From: Gaiellasilicea sp963745775
Lineage (GTDB): Bacteria; Actinomycetota; Thermoleophilia; Gaiellales; Gaiellaceae
Reading direction: 5' to 3'
Assembly: GCA_963745775.1 (NCBI GenBank)
Contig: CAVUYY010000013.1
Location: forward strand, 1-64,000
DNA length: 64,000 nt
Under the pieces are notes generated by a model that was not told the origin of the DNA, searched no databases, and saw only the letters and a program-made list of their open reading frames with translations. Made by a program: the position numbers and the translations under genes. The first letter of the stretch is position 1, and every line of letters starts with the position of its first letter. Positions 50,649 through 58,966 of the stretch are shown piece by piece.

Positions 50649-51821
50649 TCAGGCCTGCGGGATCCGCGCTTCGAGCGCGGCGCCGAGTGCCTCGCGCACG
50701 GGCTCGAGCTCGATCCGGTCGAGCACGTCCTGGAAGAAGCCGCGGACGATCAGCCGCTCGGCCTCGTGGCGCGAGAGGCCGCGGGCCATCAGGTAGAAGA
50801 GCTGCTCGCGGTCGACCTGCCCGAGCGTGGCGCCGTGGGTACAGCGGACGTCGTTCGCCAGGATCTCGAGTCCGGGAATCGAGTCGGCGTGCGCGGTCTT
50901 CGAGAGCAGCAGGTTCCGGTTCTCCTGGTAGGCGTTCGTCTTCTGGGCGTCCTTCTCGACGCGGATCATCCCGCGCCAGACCGCGCTCGAGTCGTCGCGC
51001 AGCGCGCCCTTGAAGGCGAAGTCGGAGGTCGTGTTCGGGGCGATGTGCTCCTGGAAGGTGTCGTAGTCGAGGTGCTGCGTTCCGTCCGCGAAGTAGGCGC
51101 CGGTCACCCGCGAGGTTGCGCCCGGCCCGGCGAGGTCGTTCTGGATCCGGATCTTCCCCTTCTTCGAGCCGAAGCCGCCGGCGACCCAGTCGAGCTCGGC
51201 GTCGCGCTCGACCCGGGCATGATGCGTCCCGAAGTGCCAGGTCTCCTGCGAGGTCGACTGGACCGAGACGTACTCGACCTTCGCGCCCTGCTCGACGACG
51301 ATCTCGACCGCCGCGTTGACGTAGCCGGACAGCTCCGGCGAGGTGGAGACGTACTCCTCGATCACGGTGAACGAGCTCTCCGGCTCGGCGACGACGAGCA
51401 GCCGCCAGAAGAGCGAGCCGCCCTCGACCGAGTTGACGATGCGGACGTAGAGCGGCTGCTCGAGGTGCACGCCCTTCGGCACGTGGACGAGCAGGCCGTT
51501 CTCCCACATCGCCGCGTTGTGGGCGGCGAACTTCTCGTCCGAGCCGACGAGCTCGCCGAGCCGCGGATGGTCGGTCAGCCGTTCGAAGCGAATCCCGTCC
51601 GGCACGCGTTCGAGCTCGAGCCCGCCCTCGGAGACGCGGACGATCCCGGCTGCCTCCAGCTCCAGCATTCCGGCCGCGCTCGCGACCCCTGACGCCCCGT
51701 TCGCCAAGAACGAGTCGGGATCGAACCCCTTCAGGTTCGTGAAGCGCCACGACTCGTCCGAGGTCGTCGGCATCGGCAGAGCGTCGTAGAGGCGACGTGC
51801 CTCCTCGCGTGAAGCGGCCAT
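50649..51821 (-). CDS. sufD: Fe-S cluster assembly protein SufD
   Basis: The 390-residue SufD has ESWRFTNLKGFDPDSFLANG near the N-terminus, a beta-helix core (VNAAVEIVVEQGAKVEYVSV; HFGTHHARVERDAELDWVAG) and the family end HADSIPGLEILANDVRCTHG, then ATLGQVDREQLFYLMARGLS. It forms the SufBC2D scaffold with SufB and SufC. The ATG overlaps the stop of the glyoxalase-fold gene (ATGA), so translation depends on it. Confidence 0.93.
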   Translation of the reverse strand: MAASREEARRLYDALPMPTTSDESWRFTNLKGFDPDSFLANGASGVASAAGMLELEAAGIVRVSEGGLELERVPDGIRFERLTDHPRLGELVGSDEKFAAHNAAMWENGLLVHVPKGVHLEQPLYVRIVNSVEGGSLFWRLLVVAEPESSFTVIEEYVSTSPELSGYVNAAVEIVVEQGAKVEYVSVQSTSQETWHFGTHHARVERDAELDWVAGGFGSKKGKIRIQNDLAGPGATSRVTGAYFADGTQHLDYDTFQEHIAPNTTSDFAFKGALRDDSSAVWRGMIRVEKDAQKTNAYQENRNLLLSKTAHADSIPGLEILANDVRCTHGATLGQVDREQLFYLMARGLSRHEAERLIVRGFFQDVLDRIELEPVREALGAALEARIPQA

Positions 51822-52201
51822 CACGCCTCGAACGGCGCGTAGCGGCGGTGGAGCATCAGCGCGTTGCCGTCGGGATCCTTGAAGAAGGCCATGTGGCACA
51901 CGCCGGTGTCGAGTGTCTCGCCCTCGAACGCGACGCCCTTCGCCTCGAGCGCCTCGCGGGCTGCGGCGACGTCGGCGACGCGGAGCGCGATCTGCGAGCT
52001 GTGCGGGGCGGTGAACTCCTGCCCGACGTTGGTCGGGTCGATCAGGTACAGGCTCACGTTCTCGCCGAGCTGGTACTCGGGCCAGCCGCCCTCCGGGTCG
52101 CCGACGGGCGGCAGGCCGAGCGTCTCGCCGTAGAACCGCCGGGCCCGCGCCATGTCCGCGACCGGCACGGACACGAAGTCCGTCCGCTCGACGGTGATCA
52201 C
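51821..52201 (-). CDS. VOC (glyoxalase-fold) protein, within suf operon, copy B
   Basis: The 126-residue VOC protein has TDFVSVPVADMARARRFYGE, TLGLPPVGDPEGGWPEYQLG, APHSSQIALRVADVAAAREA, and CHMAFFKDPDGNALMLHRRY. The first-half ligand position is not the usual His, so metal binding is uncertain. It shares strong similarity with the gene just upstream (GVCHMAFF.DPDGNALMLH), pointing to a tandem duplication. GTGA and ATGA overlaps link it to both neighbours. Confidence 0.87.
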   Translation of the reverse strand: MITVERTDFVSVPVADMARARRFYGETLGLPPVGDPEGGWPEYQLGENVSLYLIDPTNVGQEFTAPHSSQIALRVADVAAAREALEAKGVAFEGETLDTGVCHMAFFKDPDGNALMLHRRYAPFEA

Positions 52202-52585
52202 GAGTCGCTGCGCTCCCGCTCGCGCGGCGTGTAACGGTGGTGGAGCATCAGCGCGTTGCCGTCGGGATCCTCGAAGAACGCCATGTGGCAGACGCCGGTG
52301 TCGAAGGTCTCGCCGGCGAACTCGACGCCCTTCGCCTCGAGCTCGGCGCGCGCGGCGGGCATGTCTTCGACGTGCAGCGCGAGGTGCGCGGTCTTCTGCG
52401 GTGCGAACTCCAGCCCGAACGTCGTCGGCTCGTAGATCCCGAAGCACGTCTCGCCGACCCAGAACTCGGCGTCGCCGGTCTCGTCGGGGCGGAGCCCCAG
52501 CGTGTCGACGTAGAAGCTCTCGCGACCGCTTCCAGTCGGTGGACGGCACGGCGACGAAGTCGACGCCCGTCACCGGGCTAGCCAA
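52198..52585 (-). CDS. VOC (glyoxalase-fold) protein, within suf operon, copy A, one frame break
   Basis: TTG start at 52585 (LASPVTGVDFVAVPSTDWKR) overlaps the sufB stop by eight bases. A one-base shift near 52530 leads to ESFYVDTLGLRPDETGDAEF, VGETCFGIYEPTTFGLEFAP, and FDTGVCHMAFFEDPDGNALM. It is a paralogue of copy B. The function is unknown; VOC enzymes include glyoxalases, dioxygenases and thiol-transfer resistance proteins. Confidence 0.83.
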
Positions 52586-53999
52586 CGCTGCCTTCCATCT
52601 GCAGCTGGATCAGCCGGTTCATCTCGACCGCGTACTCGAGCGGGAGCTCCTTCGTGATCGGCTCGACGAAGCCGGAGACGATCATCGCGCTCGCCTCCGC
52701 CTCGGTCAGGCCGCGGCTCATCAGGTAGAAGAGCTGCTCCTCGCCGATCTTCGAGACCGTCGCCTCGTGGCCGAGGTCGACGTCGTTCTCGTCGACGCGG
52801 ATGTACGGGTAGGTGTCGGAGCGCGACTCCTCGTCGAGGATCAGCGCGTCGCAGACGACCTTCGACTTCGCCCCGACGGCGCCCTTCGCGACCTCGAGCA
52901 GGCCGCGATACCCGGCGCGGCCGCCGTTCTTCGAGATCGACTTGGAGGTGATCACGGACGTCGTCTTCGGCGCCGCGTGGACGACCTTGCCGCCCGCGTC
53001 CTGGTGCTGGCCCTTGCCGGCGAACGCGATCGAGAGCACCTCGCCGTGGGCGCGGTCGCCCATCAGCCAGATCGCCGGGTACTTCATCGTCAGCTTCGAG
53101 CCGAGGTTGCCGTCCACCCATTCCATCGTCGCGTCCTCGTAGGCGACGGCGCGCTTGGTGACGAGGTTGAAGACGTTGTTCGACCAGTTCTGGATCGTCG
53201 TGTAGCGGCAGCGCCCGCGCGGCTTGACCACGATCTCGACGACCGCCGAGTGGAGCGAGTCGGACGAGTAGATCGGCGCCGTGCAGCCCTCGACGTAGTG
53301 CACGTAGGCGTCCTCGTCGACGATGATCAGCGTGCGCTCGAACTGGCCCATGTTCTCGGCGTTGATCCGGAAATAGGCCTGGAGCGGCAGGTCGATCGAG
53401 ACGCCCGGCGGCACGTAGATGAACGAGCCGCCCGACCAGACGGCCGAGTTCAGCGCCGCGAACTTGTTGTCGTTCTGCGGGATGATCGTCCCGATGTACT
53501 GCTTGACGATCTCCTCGTGGTCGCGGAGGGCAGTGTCCATGTCGAGGAAGAGGACGCCCTTCGCCTCGAGGTCGGCCTGGAGCTTGTGGTAGACGACCTC
53601 TGACTCGTACTGGGCGCCGACGCCGGCGAGGTACTTCTTCTCCGCCTCGGGGATCCCGAGCTTGTCCCAGGTGTCGAGGATGTCGGCCGGCAGGTCCTCC
53701 CAGTTCTGGGCCTGCTTCTCGGTGGGCTTGATGTAGTAGTAGATGTTGTCGAAGTCGATCTCGGCGACGTTCCCGCCCCAGGTCGGGAGCGGGCGCGCCA
53801 GGAAGTAGTCGAGCGACTTGTGCCGGAACTTGCGCATCCAGTCCGGCTCCTGCTTGTGCTCGGCGATCGCCTCGACCACCTCGTGCGAGATCCCGCGGCC
53901 CGACTTGAAGAAGTAGTTCTCCGCCTCGTCCGAGTTCTTGAAGCCGAACTGGTACTCGTCGCGGATCCCGCGGACGATCTCGGTCTCGGAGGAGCTCAT
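52578..53999 (-). CDS. sufB: Fe-S cluster assembly protein SufB
   Basis: The 473-residue SufB has EYQFGFKNSDEAENYFFKSG, YYIKPTEKQAQNWEDLPADI, SVDIPLQ-type SIDLPLQAYFRINAENMGQF, VEGCTAPIYSSDSLHSAVVE, RCRYTTIQNWSNNVFNLVTK and LGHEATVSKIGEEQLFYLMS. It is the cluster-building subunit of SufBCD. It overlaps sufC by four bases. Residue Cys in VEGCTAP is the conserved sulfur acceptor. Confidence 0.96.
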   Translation of the reverse strand: MSSSETEIVRGIRDEYQFGFKNSDEAENYFFKSGRGISHEVVEAIAEHKQEPDWMRKFRHKSLDYFLARPLPTWGGNVAEIDFDNIYYYIKPTEKQAQNWEDLPADILDTWDKLGIPEAEKKYLAGVGAQYESEVVYHKLQADLEAKGVLFLDMDTALRDHEEIVKQYIGTIIPQNDNKFAALNSAVWSGGSFIYVPPGVSIDLPLQAYFRINAENMGQFERTLIIVDEDAYVHYVEGCTAPIYSSDSLHSAVVEIVVKPRGRCRYTTIQNWSNNVFNLVTKRAVAYEDATMEWVDGNLGSKLTMKYPAIWLMGDRAHGEVLSIAFAGKGQHQDAGGKVVHAAPKTTSVITSKSISKNGGRAGYRGLLEVAKGAVGAKSKVVCDALILDEESRSDTYPYIRVDENDVDLGHEATVSKIGEEQLFYLMSRGLTEAEASAMIVSGFVEPITKELPLEYAVEMNRLIQLQMEGSVG

Positions 54000-54772
54000 G
54001 CCGCCACCTCTTCCTTCGGCATCCAGGCCTCGTAGCCCTCGGCCTCGAGGCGCTGCGCGAGCTCCGGACCGCCGCTCTCGACGATCCGGCCGCCCACGAA
54101 GACGTGCACGTGGTCGGGCGTGACGTAGTTGAGGATCCGCTGGTAATGCGTGATCACGAGCGCGCCCATCCGCTCGCTGACGAGTTCGTTGACGCCGTTC
54201 GCGACGATCCTCAGCGCGTCGATGTCGAGGCCGGAGTCGGTTTCGTCGAGAATCGCGATCTTCGGCTGGAGCAGCGCCATCTGGAGGATCTCGACGCGCT
54301 TCTTCTCGCCGCCCGAGAAACCGTCGTTGAGGTAGCGCGAGGCGAGCTCGCGCGGCACCTTCAGGCGCTCCATCGCGGCGAGGATCTCGGTGCGGAACTC
54401 CTTGACCGGGATCGGATCGTCCTGGCCGCCGTTCTTGGCCTTCCGGATCGCGTTGATCGCGCTTCGCAGAAAACTCGTGACGGTGACGCCGGGAATCGCG
54501 TGCGGGTACTGGAAGGCGAGGAAGAGCCCCTTCTGAGCGCGGACGTCGGCACCCTCCTCGACGATCGATTCCCCGTCGAGCAGGATCTCGCCCTCGGTGA
54601 TCTCGTAGGACGGGTGACCCATCAGCGCGTAGGCGAGGGTCGACTTGCCGGACCCGTTCGGGCCCATGATCGCGTGCTTCTCGTTCAGGTCGACGGCGAG
54701 GTCGACGCCCTTCACGATCTCGGTGCCGTCCTCGAGCGCGACATGGAGGTTCTTCAGTTCCAGAAACGCCAA
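53996..54772 (-). CDS. sufC: Fe-S assembly ATPase SufC
   Basis: The 258-residue ABC ATPase has Walker A GPNGSGKSTLAYALMG, Q-loop FLAFQYPHAIPGVT, signature NDGFSGGEKKRVEILQM, Walker B KIAILDETDSGLDID and the H-loop ITHYQRIL. The SufC-type ETDSGLD sequence separates it from transporters. The TTG start at 54772 is preceded by GGGAG at eight bases. It leads the sufC-sufB-VOC-VOC-sufD operon; no SufR gene is seen. Confidence 0.95.
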   Translation of the reverse strand: MAFLELKNLHVALEDGTEIVKGVDLAVDLNEKHAIMGPNGSGKSTLAYALMGHPSYEITEGEILLDGESIVEEGADVRAQKGLFLAFQYPHAIPGVTVTSFLRSAINAIRKAKNGGQDDPIPVKEFRTEILAAMERLKVPRELASRYLNDGFSGGEKKRVEILQMALLQPKIAILDETDSGLDIDALRIVANGVNELVSERMGALVITHYQRILNYVTPDHVHVFVGGRIVESGGPELAQRLEAEGYEAWMPKEEVAA

Positions 54773-54808
54773 GCTTGTGACTCCCTTTTTCGCAGCAGCA
54801 AGCCGGAT

Positions 54809-55185
54809 TCAGCGCTGCTTCGTGACCTCATGGTAGCCGATCGCCAACGCAGCGACAGGGCCGGCGAGGGCTGCGATCGAGCCTACCTTGCCGAGCCGGA
54901 GCCGGGCCGCGGTCCAGCCGCTTCCGGAACGTGCGCGCTCGTCGAACCTGCCATGGGCGCCCGGATCGCCGGGGATCGGCTCGTGGAGTGCCGGCGAGTC
55001 GACCCTCGGCCAGCGTTGCGGCGGATGTCGACCTCTCGGACCGTCGCGGCGAGCGCTTCTGCCCTCAGAGTCTTCGCGCGGCCACGACGACCCTGGCTCC
55101 CCGCCTCCGGCGCGGGCCGTCGCCCGCCGATCCCGCTCGAAGCTCCGAGAACGACGACGACCTGATCGGCGAGCGGCGTCTTCAT
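54809..55185 (-). pseudogene. Decayed short-chain dehydrogenase remnant
   Basis: The minus strand from ATG 55185 encodes MKTPLADQVVVVLGASSGIG, a classical SDR cofactor start. Only fragments in other frames follow (RATARA; ARVVVAARRL then a stop; EALAATVREVD), and then IGYHEVTKQR with a stop at 54809. The catalytic SxnYxxxK part is missing, and the segment is under half the family length, so an internal deletion plus frame breaks is likely. This fills most of the 476-base gap between sufC and tatA. Confidence 0.6.
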
Positions 55186-55248
55186 CCGGGCAGCCCATCC
55201 CCGGGTGCCCGGGCTTGAGGCCGGACAAACGATGGTAGAGTCGAGGTC

Positions 55249-55530
55249 ATGCCATTCGGAATCGGCGTCACCGAGATGATCATCCTCCTGATCGTCCTCC
55301 TCGTCTTCTTCGGGCCGAAGCGCCTCCCCGAGATGGGCCGTTCGCTCGGGAAGGGGATGCGCGAGTTCAAGGATTCGATCTCCGGCAAGGACGACGACGA
55401 CGAGCCGATCCACAAGCGCTACTCGACCGAGCTCCCGCCCGCCGAATCCGCGGATCAGGCGCCCGAATACGTCGACGTCGAGCCTCCCGAGCGTGACCGC
55501 GTCACGCGCGAGCGCGACACCATCACCTAG
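55249..55530 (+). CDS. tatA: Sec-independent translocase subunit TatA
   Basis: The 93-residue protein has the TatA helix and hinge VTEMIILLIVLLVFFGPKRL, then PEMGRSLGKGMREFKDSI, with an acidic C-terminal tail. It forms the size-adjustable Tat pore. TAGAGT (55236-55241) is seven bases before the ATG, so a leaderless mRNA is possible. A Tat-type substrate is encoded at 27455. Confidence 0.92.
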   Translation: MPFGIGVTEMIILLIVLLVFFGPKRLPEMGRSLGKGMREFKDSISGKDDDDEPIHKRYSTELPPAESADQAPEYVDVEPPERDRVTRERDTIT

Positions 55531-55541
55531 CTTCCAGCGAC

Positions 55542-56330
55542 ATGATCCGGAAGCGTTTGCCGCGCCGCCTCGGCCACGGCGAGGAAGCAACGCTGGTCGA
55601 GCATCTCGGCGAGTTGCGGACGCGCCTCGTGATCGCGCTCCTTGCGATCGTGCCGGCATTCGCGGTCTCCTTCGCGTTCCACGACCAGCTGATCGACTGG
55701 CTGACCCGGCCGCTCCCTGACGACAAGAGCCTCGTCACGCTCGGCGTGACGGAGCCGTTCACGACCGCCGTCAAGGTGAGCCTGGCCACCGCGGTCGCGA
55801 TCACGCTGCCGATCCTGCTCTACCAGCTCTGGTCGTTCCTCGCGCCTGCGATCGAGGAGCGGATGCAGCGGACTGTCTCCGTCTTCGTCGCGCTTTCCAC
55901 GGTGCTCTTCGTCGGCGGAATGGCCTTCTCGTACTTCATCGTGCTCCCGCGGGCGCTCACGTTCCTGACCAACTTCGGCGAGGAGAACTTCCAGATCGAG
56001 ATCCGCGCCAGCTACTACTTCTCGTTCGTGACGGTGACGCTCCTCGCGAGCGGCCTCGCCTTCCAGATGCCGATCTTCATCCTTGCGCTGGTGCGCCTGC
56101 GGGTCCTGACCGCAGCCAAGCTGCGGAAGAACCGGCGGCTCGGCTACGTGCTGATGGTCGTCTTCGCGATTCTCCTGCCGACGGTCGACCCGGTCTCGCT
56201 CGCGCTCGAGGTCGCACCGCTCCTCCTCCTCTTCGAGCTCTCGATCTGGCTCTCGAGCTACATGGAGCGCCGCTGGGGGCTCGAGCCGGACTCCGACGAG
56301 TTCGGCGGCTTGTTCCCCGATCGGGAGTAG
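55542..56330 (+). CDS. tatC: Sec-independent translocase subunit TatC
   Basis: The 262-residue six-helix protein has EEATLVEHLGELRTRLVIAL, FHDQLIDWLTRPLP, PFTTAVKVSLATAVAITLPI, LLYQLWSFLAPAIEERMQR, and ILLPTVDPVSLALEVAPLLL. The conserved N-terminal Glu-Leu-Arg motif (LGELRTR), which reads twin-arginine signals, is present. It follows tatA by 11 bases. Confidence 0.95.
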   Translation: MIRKRLPRRLGHGEEATLVEHLGELRTRLVIALLAIVPAFAVSFAFHDQLIDWLTRPLPDDKSLVTLGVTEPFTTAVKVSLATAVAITLPILLYQLWSFLAPAIEERMQRTVSVFVALSTVLFVGGMAFSYFIVLPRALTFLTNFGEENFQIEIRASYYFSFVTVTLLASGLAFQMPIFILALVRLRVLTAAKLRKNRRLGYVLMVVFAILLPTVDPVSLALEVAPLLLLFELSIWLSSYMERRWGLEPDSDEFGGLFPDRE

Positions 56331-56443
56331 GACGAGGAGGGGTCGCAGGCGGCGCGACCGCCGCTGGCACCGCGGGCTGAGACTGACGCTGGACAGCGGC
56401 TTCGGGCCGGAGACCGGCGTCTGGACGTTCTAGAGTCCGCGCC

Positions 56444-57745
56444 GTGGCGCGGGTGCTCTCAGCGGACTGGGTTCTGCCCGTCGAGGGGGCGCCGATCGCG
56501 AACGGCGCCGTGGCGATCGAGGGCGACCGGATCGCGGCGGTGGGAACGATCTCGGAGCTCGGCGCGGGGGAGCACTTCCCGGACGCCGCGATCCTGCCGG
56601 GGTTCGTCAACGCGCATTCCCACCTCGAGTACGCGGTCTACGCCGGCTTCGGCGACGGCCGGTCCTTCGCGCCCTGGCTCGGGCTCCACATCGAGCGCAA
56701 GGCGCGGATCGGCCGCGAGGAGACGGAGGCGATCGCCCGGCTCGGGGCGGCGGAGTGCCTCGCCTCCGGGATCACGACCGTCGGCGACGCCGCCTTCGCG
56801 GGGGCAAGCGCGCACGCGTGCGCCGAGCTCGGATTACGCGCGATCGTCTACCTGGAGGTGTTCGGCGCGGATCCGGACGAGGCGATGCGGCAGTTCGAGG
56901 AGAAGCTCGAGTACGCGCGCCCCGCGCTCTCCGAGCGCGTGCGCGTCGGCGTCTCGCCGCATGCGCCGTACTCCTGCTCGACGGAGGTGTACGCCGCCTG
57001 CCTTGCGCTCGACGTCCCGGTGATGACGCACTTCAACGAGAGCCAGGACGAGCTCGACTGGCTGGAGCGCGGCGAAGGGCCGATGCGTCCCGTGGCGGAG
57101 TTCCTGATCGAGCCCGACGGCCAGACCGGAATCCGGCGTCTCGCGGCCGCCGGCCTCCTGGGAGCGGAGATCGTCGCCGCGCACTGTGTCAAGCTGGCCG
57201 ACGACGAGCTGGAGCTGCTCGCGCGGCACGACGTTGCCGTCGCCCACTGCCCCCGCTCGAATGCGCTGCTCGGCTGCGGCGTCGCACCCCTTGCCGAGCT
57301 CAGAGCCGCGGGACTCCGAGTCGGGATTGGGACCGACGGAGTCTCCTCCGTGCCGTCCCACGACTTCTTCGACGAGCTCCGGGCCGTCCTCGCCGGGGCG
57401 CGCGCCCGCTCCGAGCGCGCCGACGCACTCTCACCGAGCGCCACGCTCGAGCTGGCAACGATCGGAGGCGCCCGCGCGCTCGGTCTCGCCGAGGAGATCG
57501 GCTCGCTCGTCCCGGGCAAGCGGGCCGACCTCGCCGTGATCGGCCTGGCCGGGTCGGCGTATCTACCATGGGAGGATCCGGCGGCTGCGGTGGTCTTCGG
57601 AGGCAGTCCGCAGCGCATCCTGGCTACCCTCGTCGACGGCGAGACCCGCTATGAGAAAGGAGGAGACCGATGGCCCGAGCTGATCGACGCCGCAGCGCGC
57701 GCGCGAAGTCGGCTGCTGGGCCGCGAGCCCACGCCCGCAACGTGA
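56444..57745 (+). CDS. Amidohydrolase, aminodeoxyfutalosine deaminase-like
   Basis: The 433-residue metal hydrolase has the HxH site NAHSHLEYAVY, VGVSPHAPYSCSTEVY, MTHFNESQDELDWLERGEGP, AAHCVKLADDELELLARHDV, AHCPRSNALLGCGVAPL, and the metal Asp in IGTDGVSSVPSHDFFDELR. This is the deaminase/TrzA-like group that includes aminodeoxyfutalosine deaminase of menaquinone synthesis; the exact substrate is not proven. TAGAGT (56431-56436) precedes the GTG by seven bases. Confidence 0.85.
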   Translation: MARVLSADWVLPVEGAPIANGAVAIEGDRIAAVGTISELGAGEHFPDAAILPGFVNAHSHLEYAVYAGFGDGRSFAPWLGLHIERKARIGREETEAIARLGAAECLASGITTVGDAAFAGASAHACAELGLRAIVYLEVFGADPDEAMRQFEEKLEYARPALSERVRVGVSPHAPYSCSTEVYAACLALDVPVMTHFNESQDELDWLERGEGPMRPVAEFLIEPDGQTGIRRLAAAGLLGAEIVAAHCVKLADDELELLARHDVAVAHCPRSNALLGCGVAPLAELRAAGLRVGIGTDGVSSVPSHDFFDELRAVLAGARARSERADALSPSATLELATIGGARALGLAEEIGSLVPGKRADLAVIGLAGSAYLPWEDPAAAVVFGGSPQRILATLVDGETRYEKGGDRWPELIDAAARARSRLLGREPTPAT

Positions 57746-58551
57746 ATCAATCGCAGAGCGCGAAGCAGCAGAGCATCGAGGACACGATGTTCTTCGTACG
57801 GATCCGCCGTCACGCCAAGTGGGTCTTCGTCTTCCTCGCGCTCACCTTTGCCGTCACGTTCGTCGTGTTCGGCGTCGGCGCGAACAACGCCGGCACGGGT
57901 ATCGGCGACATCCTCTCGGGAAGCGGCTCCGACGGCGTCCCCTCGATCTCCGACGCGCTCGATCGGATCGAGAAGAATCCCAAGGACGCCGACGCACGGC
58001 GCGATCTCGCGACGGCGTACCAGGCGGATGGCCGAAACTCGGAGGCGATCGCGGCGCTCGACGCCTACATCGTGCTCCGGCCGAAAGATCAGGATGCGCT
58101 GCGCGAGCTCGCCGGCCTCCATCTGACCGACGCGAACCTGCGCCAGCAGGACGCCCAGAATGCGCAGATCCGAGCGGGCTATCTGAGCGCCGGCGCGACC
58201 TTTGTCGAGCCGCTGAAGCTGGGCAAGGAAGGCGCCACGCTCGGCGAGGATCCGATCACCACGGCGATCACGACGGAGGCGAACGAGGCGATCAACGCCG
58301 CGCTCGAGAGCGCGCAGACGTCCTACACCGACGCGGTCCAGACCTACGAGCAGCTCGTCAAGGTCGTGCCGAGGGATCCGAACGTGCAGCTCGAGCTCGC
58401 CCAGACGGCCGAGCAGGCCCGGGACTATCCGAAGGCGATCGCCGCGTATCAGCAGTTCCTGAAGCTGGCTCCCGACGACTCGAGCGCCGAGATCGTCAAG
58501 GCTCAGATCAAGCAGCTCCAGGCGGCTCTGCAACCAACGTCGTCAGGCTAG
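57670..58551 (+). CDS. Membrane-anchored TPR protein
   Basis: The ATG at 57670 follows AAAGGAGGAG by four or five bases, a strong ribosome-binding site, and lies 76 bases inside the preceding gene. The 293-residue product has a basic N-terminus, one membrane helix (WVFVFLALTFAVTFVVFGVG) and TPR units (ARRDLATAYQADGRNSEAIA; VQLELAQTAEQARDYPKAIA). It probably scaffolds an extracytoplasmic complex. Confidence 0.83.
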   Translation: MARADRRRSARAKSAAGPRAHARNVNQSQSAKQQSIEDTMFFVRIRRHAKWVFVFLALTFAVTFVVFGVGANNAGTGIGDILSGSGSDGVPSISDALDRIEKNPKDADARRDLATAYQADGRNSEAIAALDAYIVLRPKDQDALRELAGLHLTDANLRQQDAQNAQIRAGYLSAGATFVEPLKLGKEGATLGEDPITTAITTEANEAINAALESAQTSYTDAVQTYEQLVKVVPRDPNVQLELAQTAEQARDYPKAIAAYQQFLKLAPDDSSAEIVKAQIKQLQAALQPTSSG

Positions 58552-58605
58552 ACTCACCCGCGTCCGACAACTTCGTTCACAACTGACGGCCAGACGGGGG
58601 CTCGC

Positions 58606-58965
58606 ATGAATTTCGATGTCAAGACGGAGAAGCTGAGCGAGGAGCAGTACGTGATCTCGCTCGCAGGCGAGGTCGATCTCTATACGGCCCCCGAGTTCAA
58701 GCAGCAGTTGCTCGAGGTGATCGACCAGGGCGGACGCGACGTGATCGTCGACCTGAGCGACACGACCTTCATCGACTCGACGACGCTCGGAGTGCTCGTC
58801 GGCGGCGTCAAGCGCCTGCGCACGAACGAGGGGCAGCTCTCGCTCGTCTGCAGCGACCGGAACATCACGAAGATCTTCGAGATCACAGGTCTCGATCGCG
58901 TCTTCACGATCCACGAGACCCGGGACGCGGCCCTCGCCTCGCTCGGCTCGGGCTCGACCGCCTAG
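58606..58965 (+). CDS. STAS-domain anti-sigma factor antagonist
   Basis: The 119-residue STAS protein (VISLAGEVDLYTAPEFKQQL; VDLSDTTFIDSTTLGVLVGG) carries the phospho-Ser site in the FIDSTTLG loop. It should bind an anti-sigma kinase when unphosphorylated. No anti-sigma or sigma gene is in the window. The cytochrome gene starts one base after the stop. Confidence 0.92.
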   Translation: MNFDVKTEKLSEEQYVISLAGEVDLYTAPEFKQQLLEVIDQGGRDVIVDLSDTTFIDSTTLGVLVGGVKRLRTNEGQLSLVCSDRNITKIFEITGLDRVFTIHETRDAALASLGSGSTA

Positions 58966-58966
58966 C

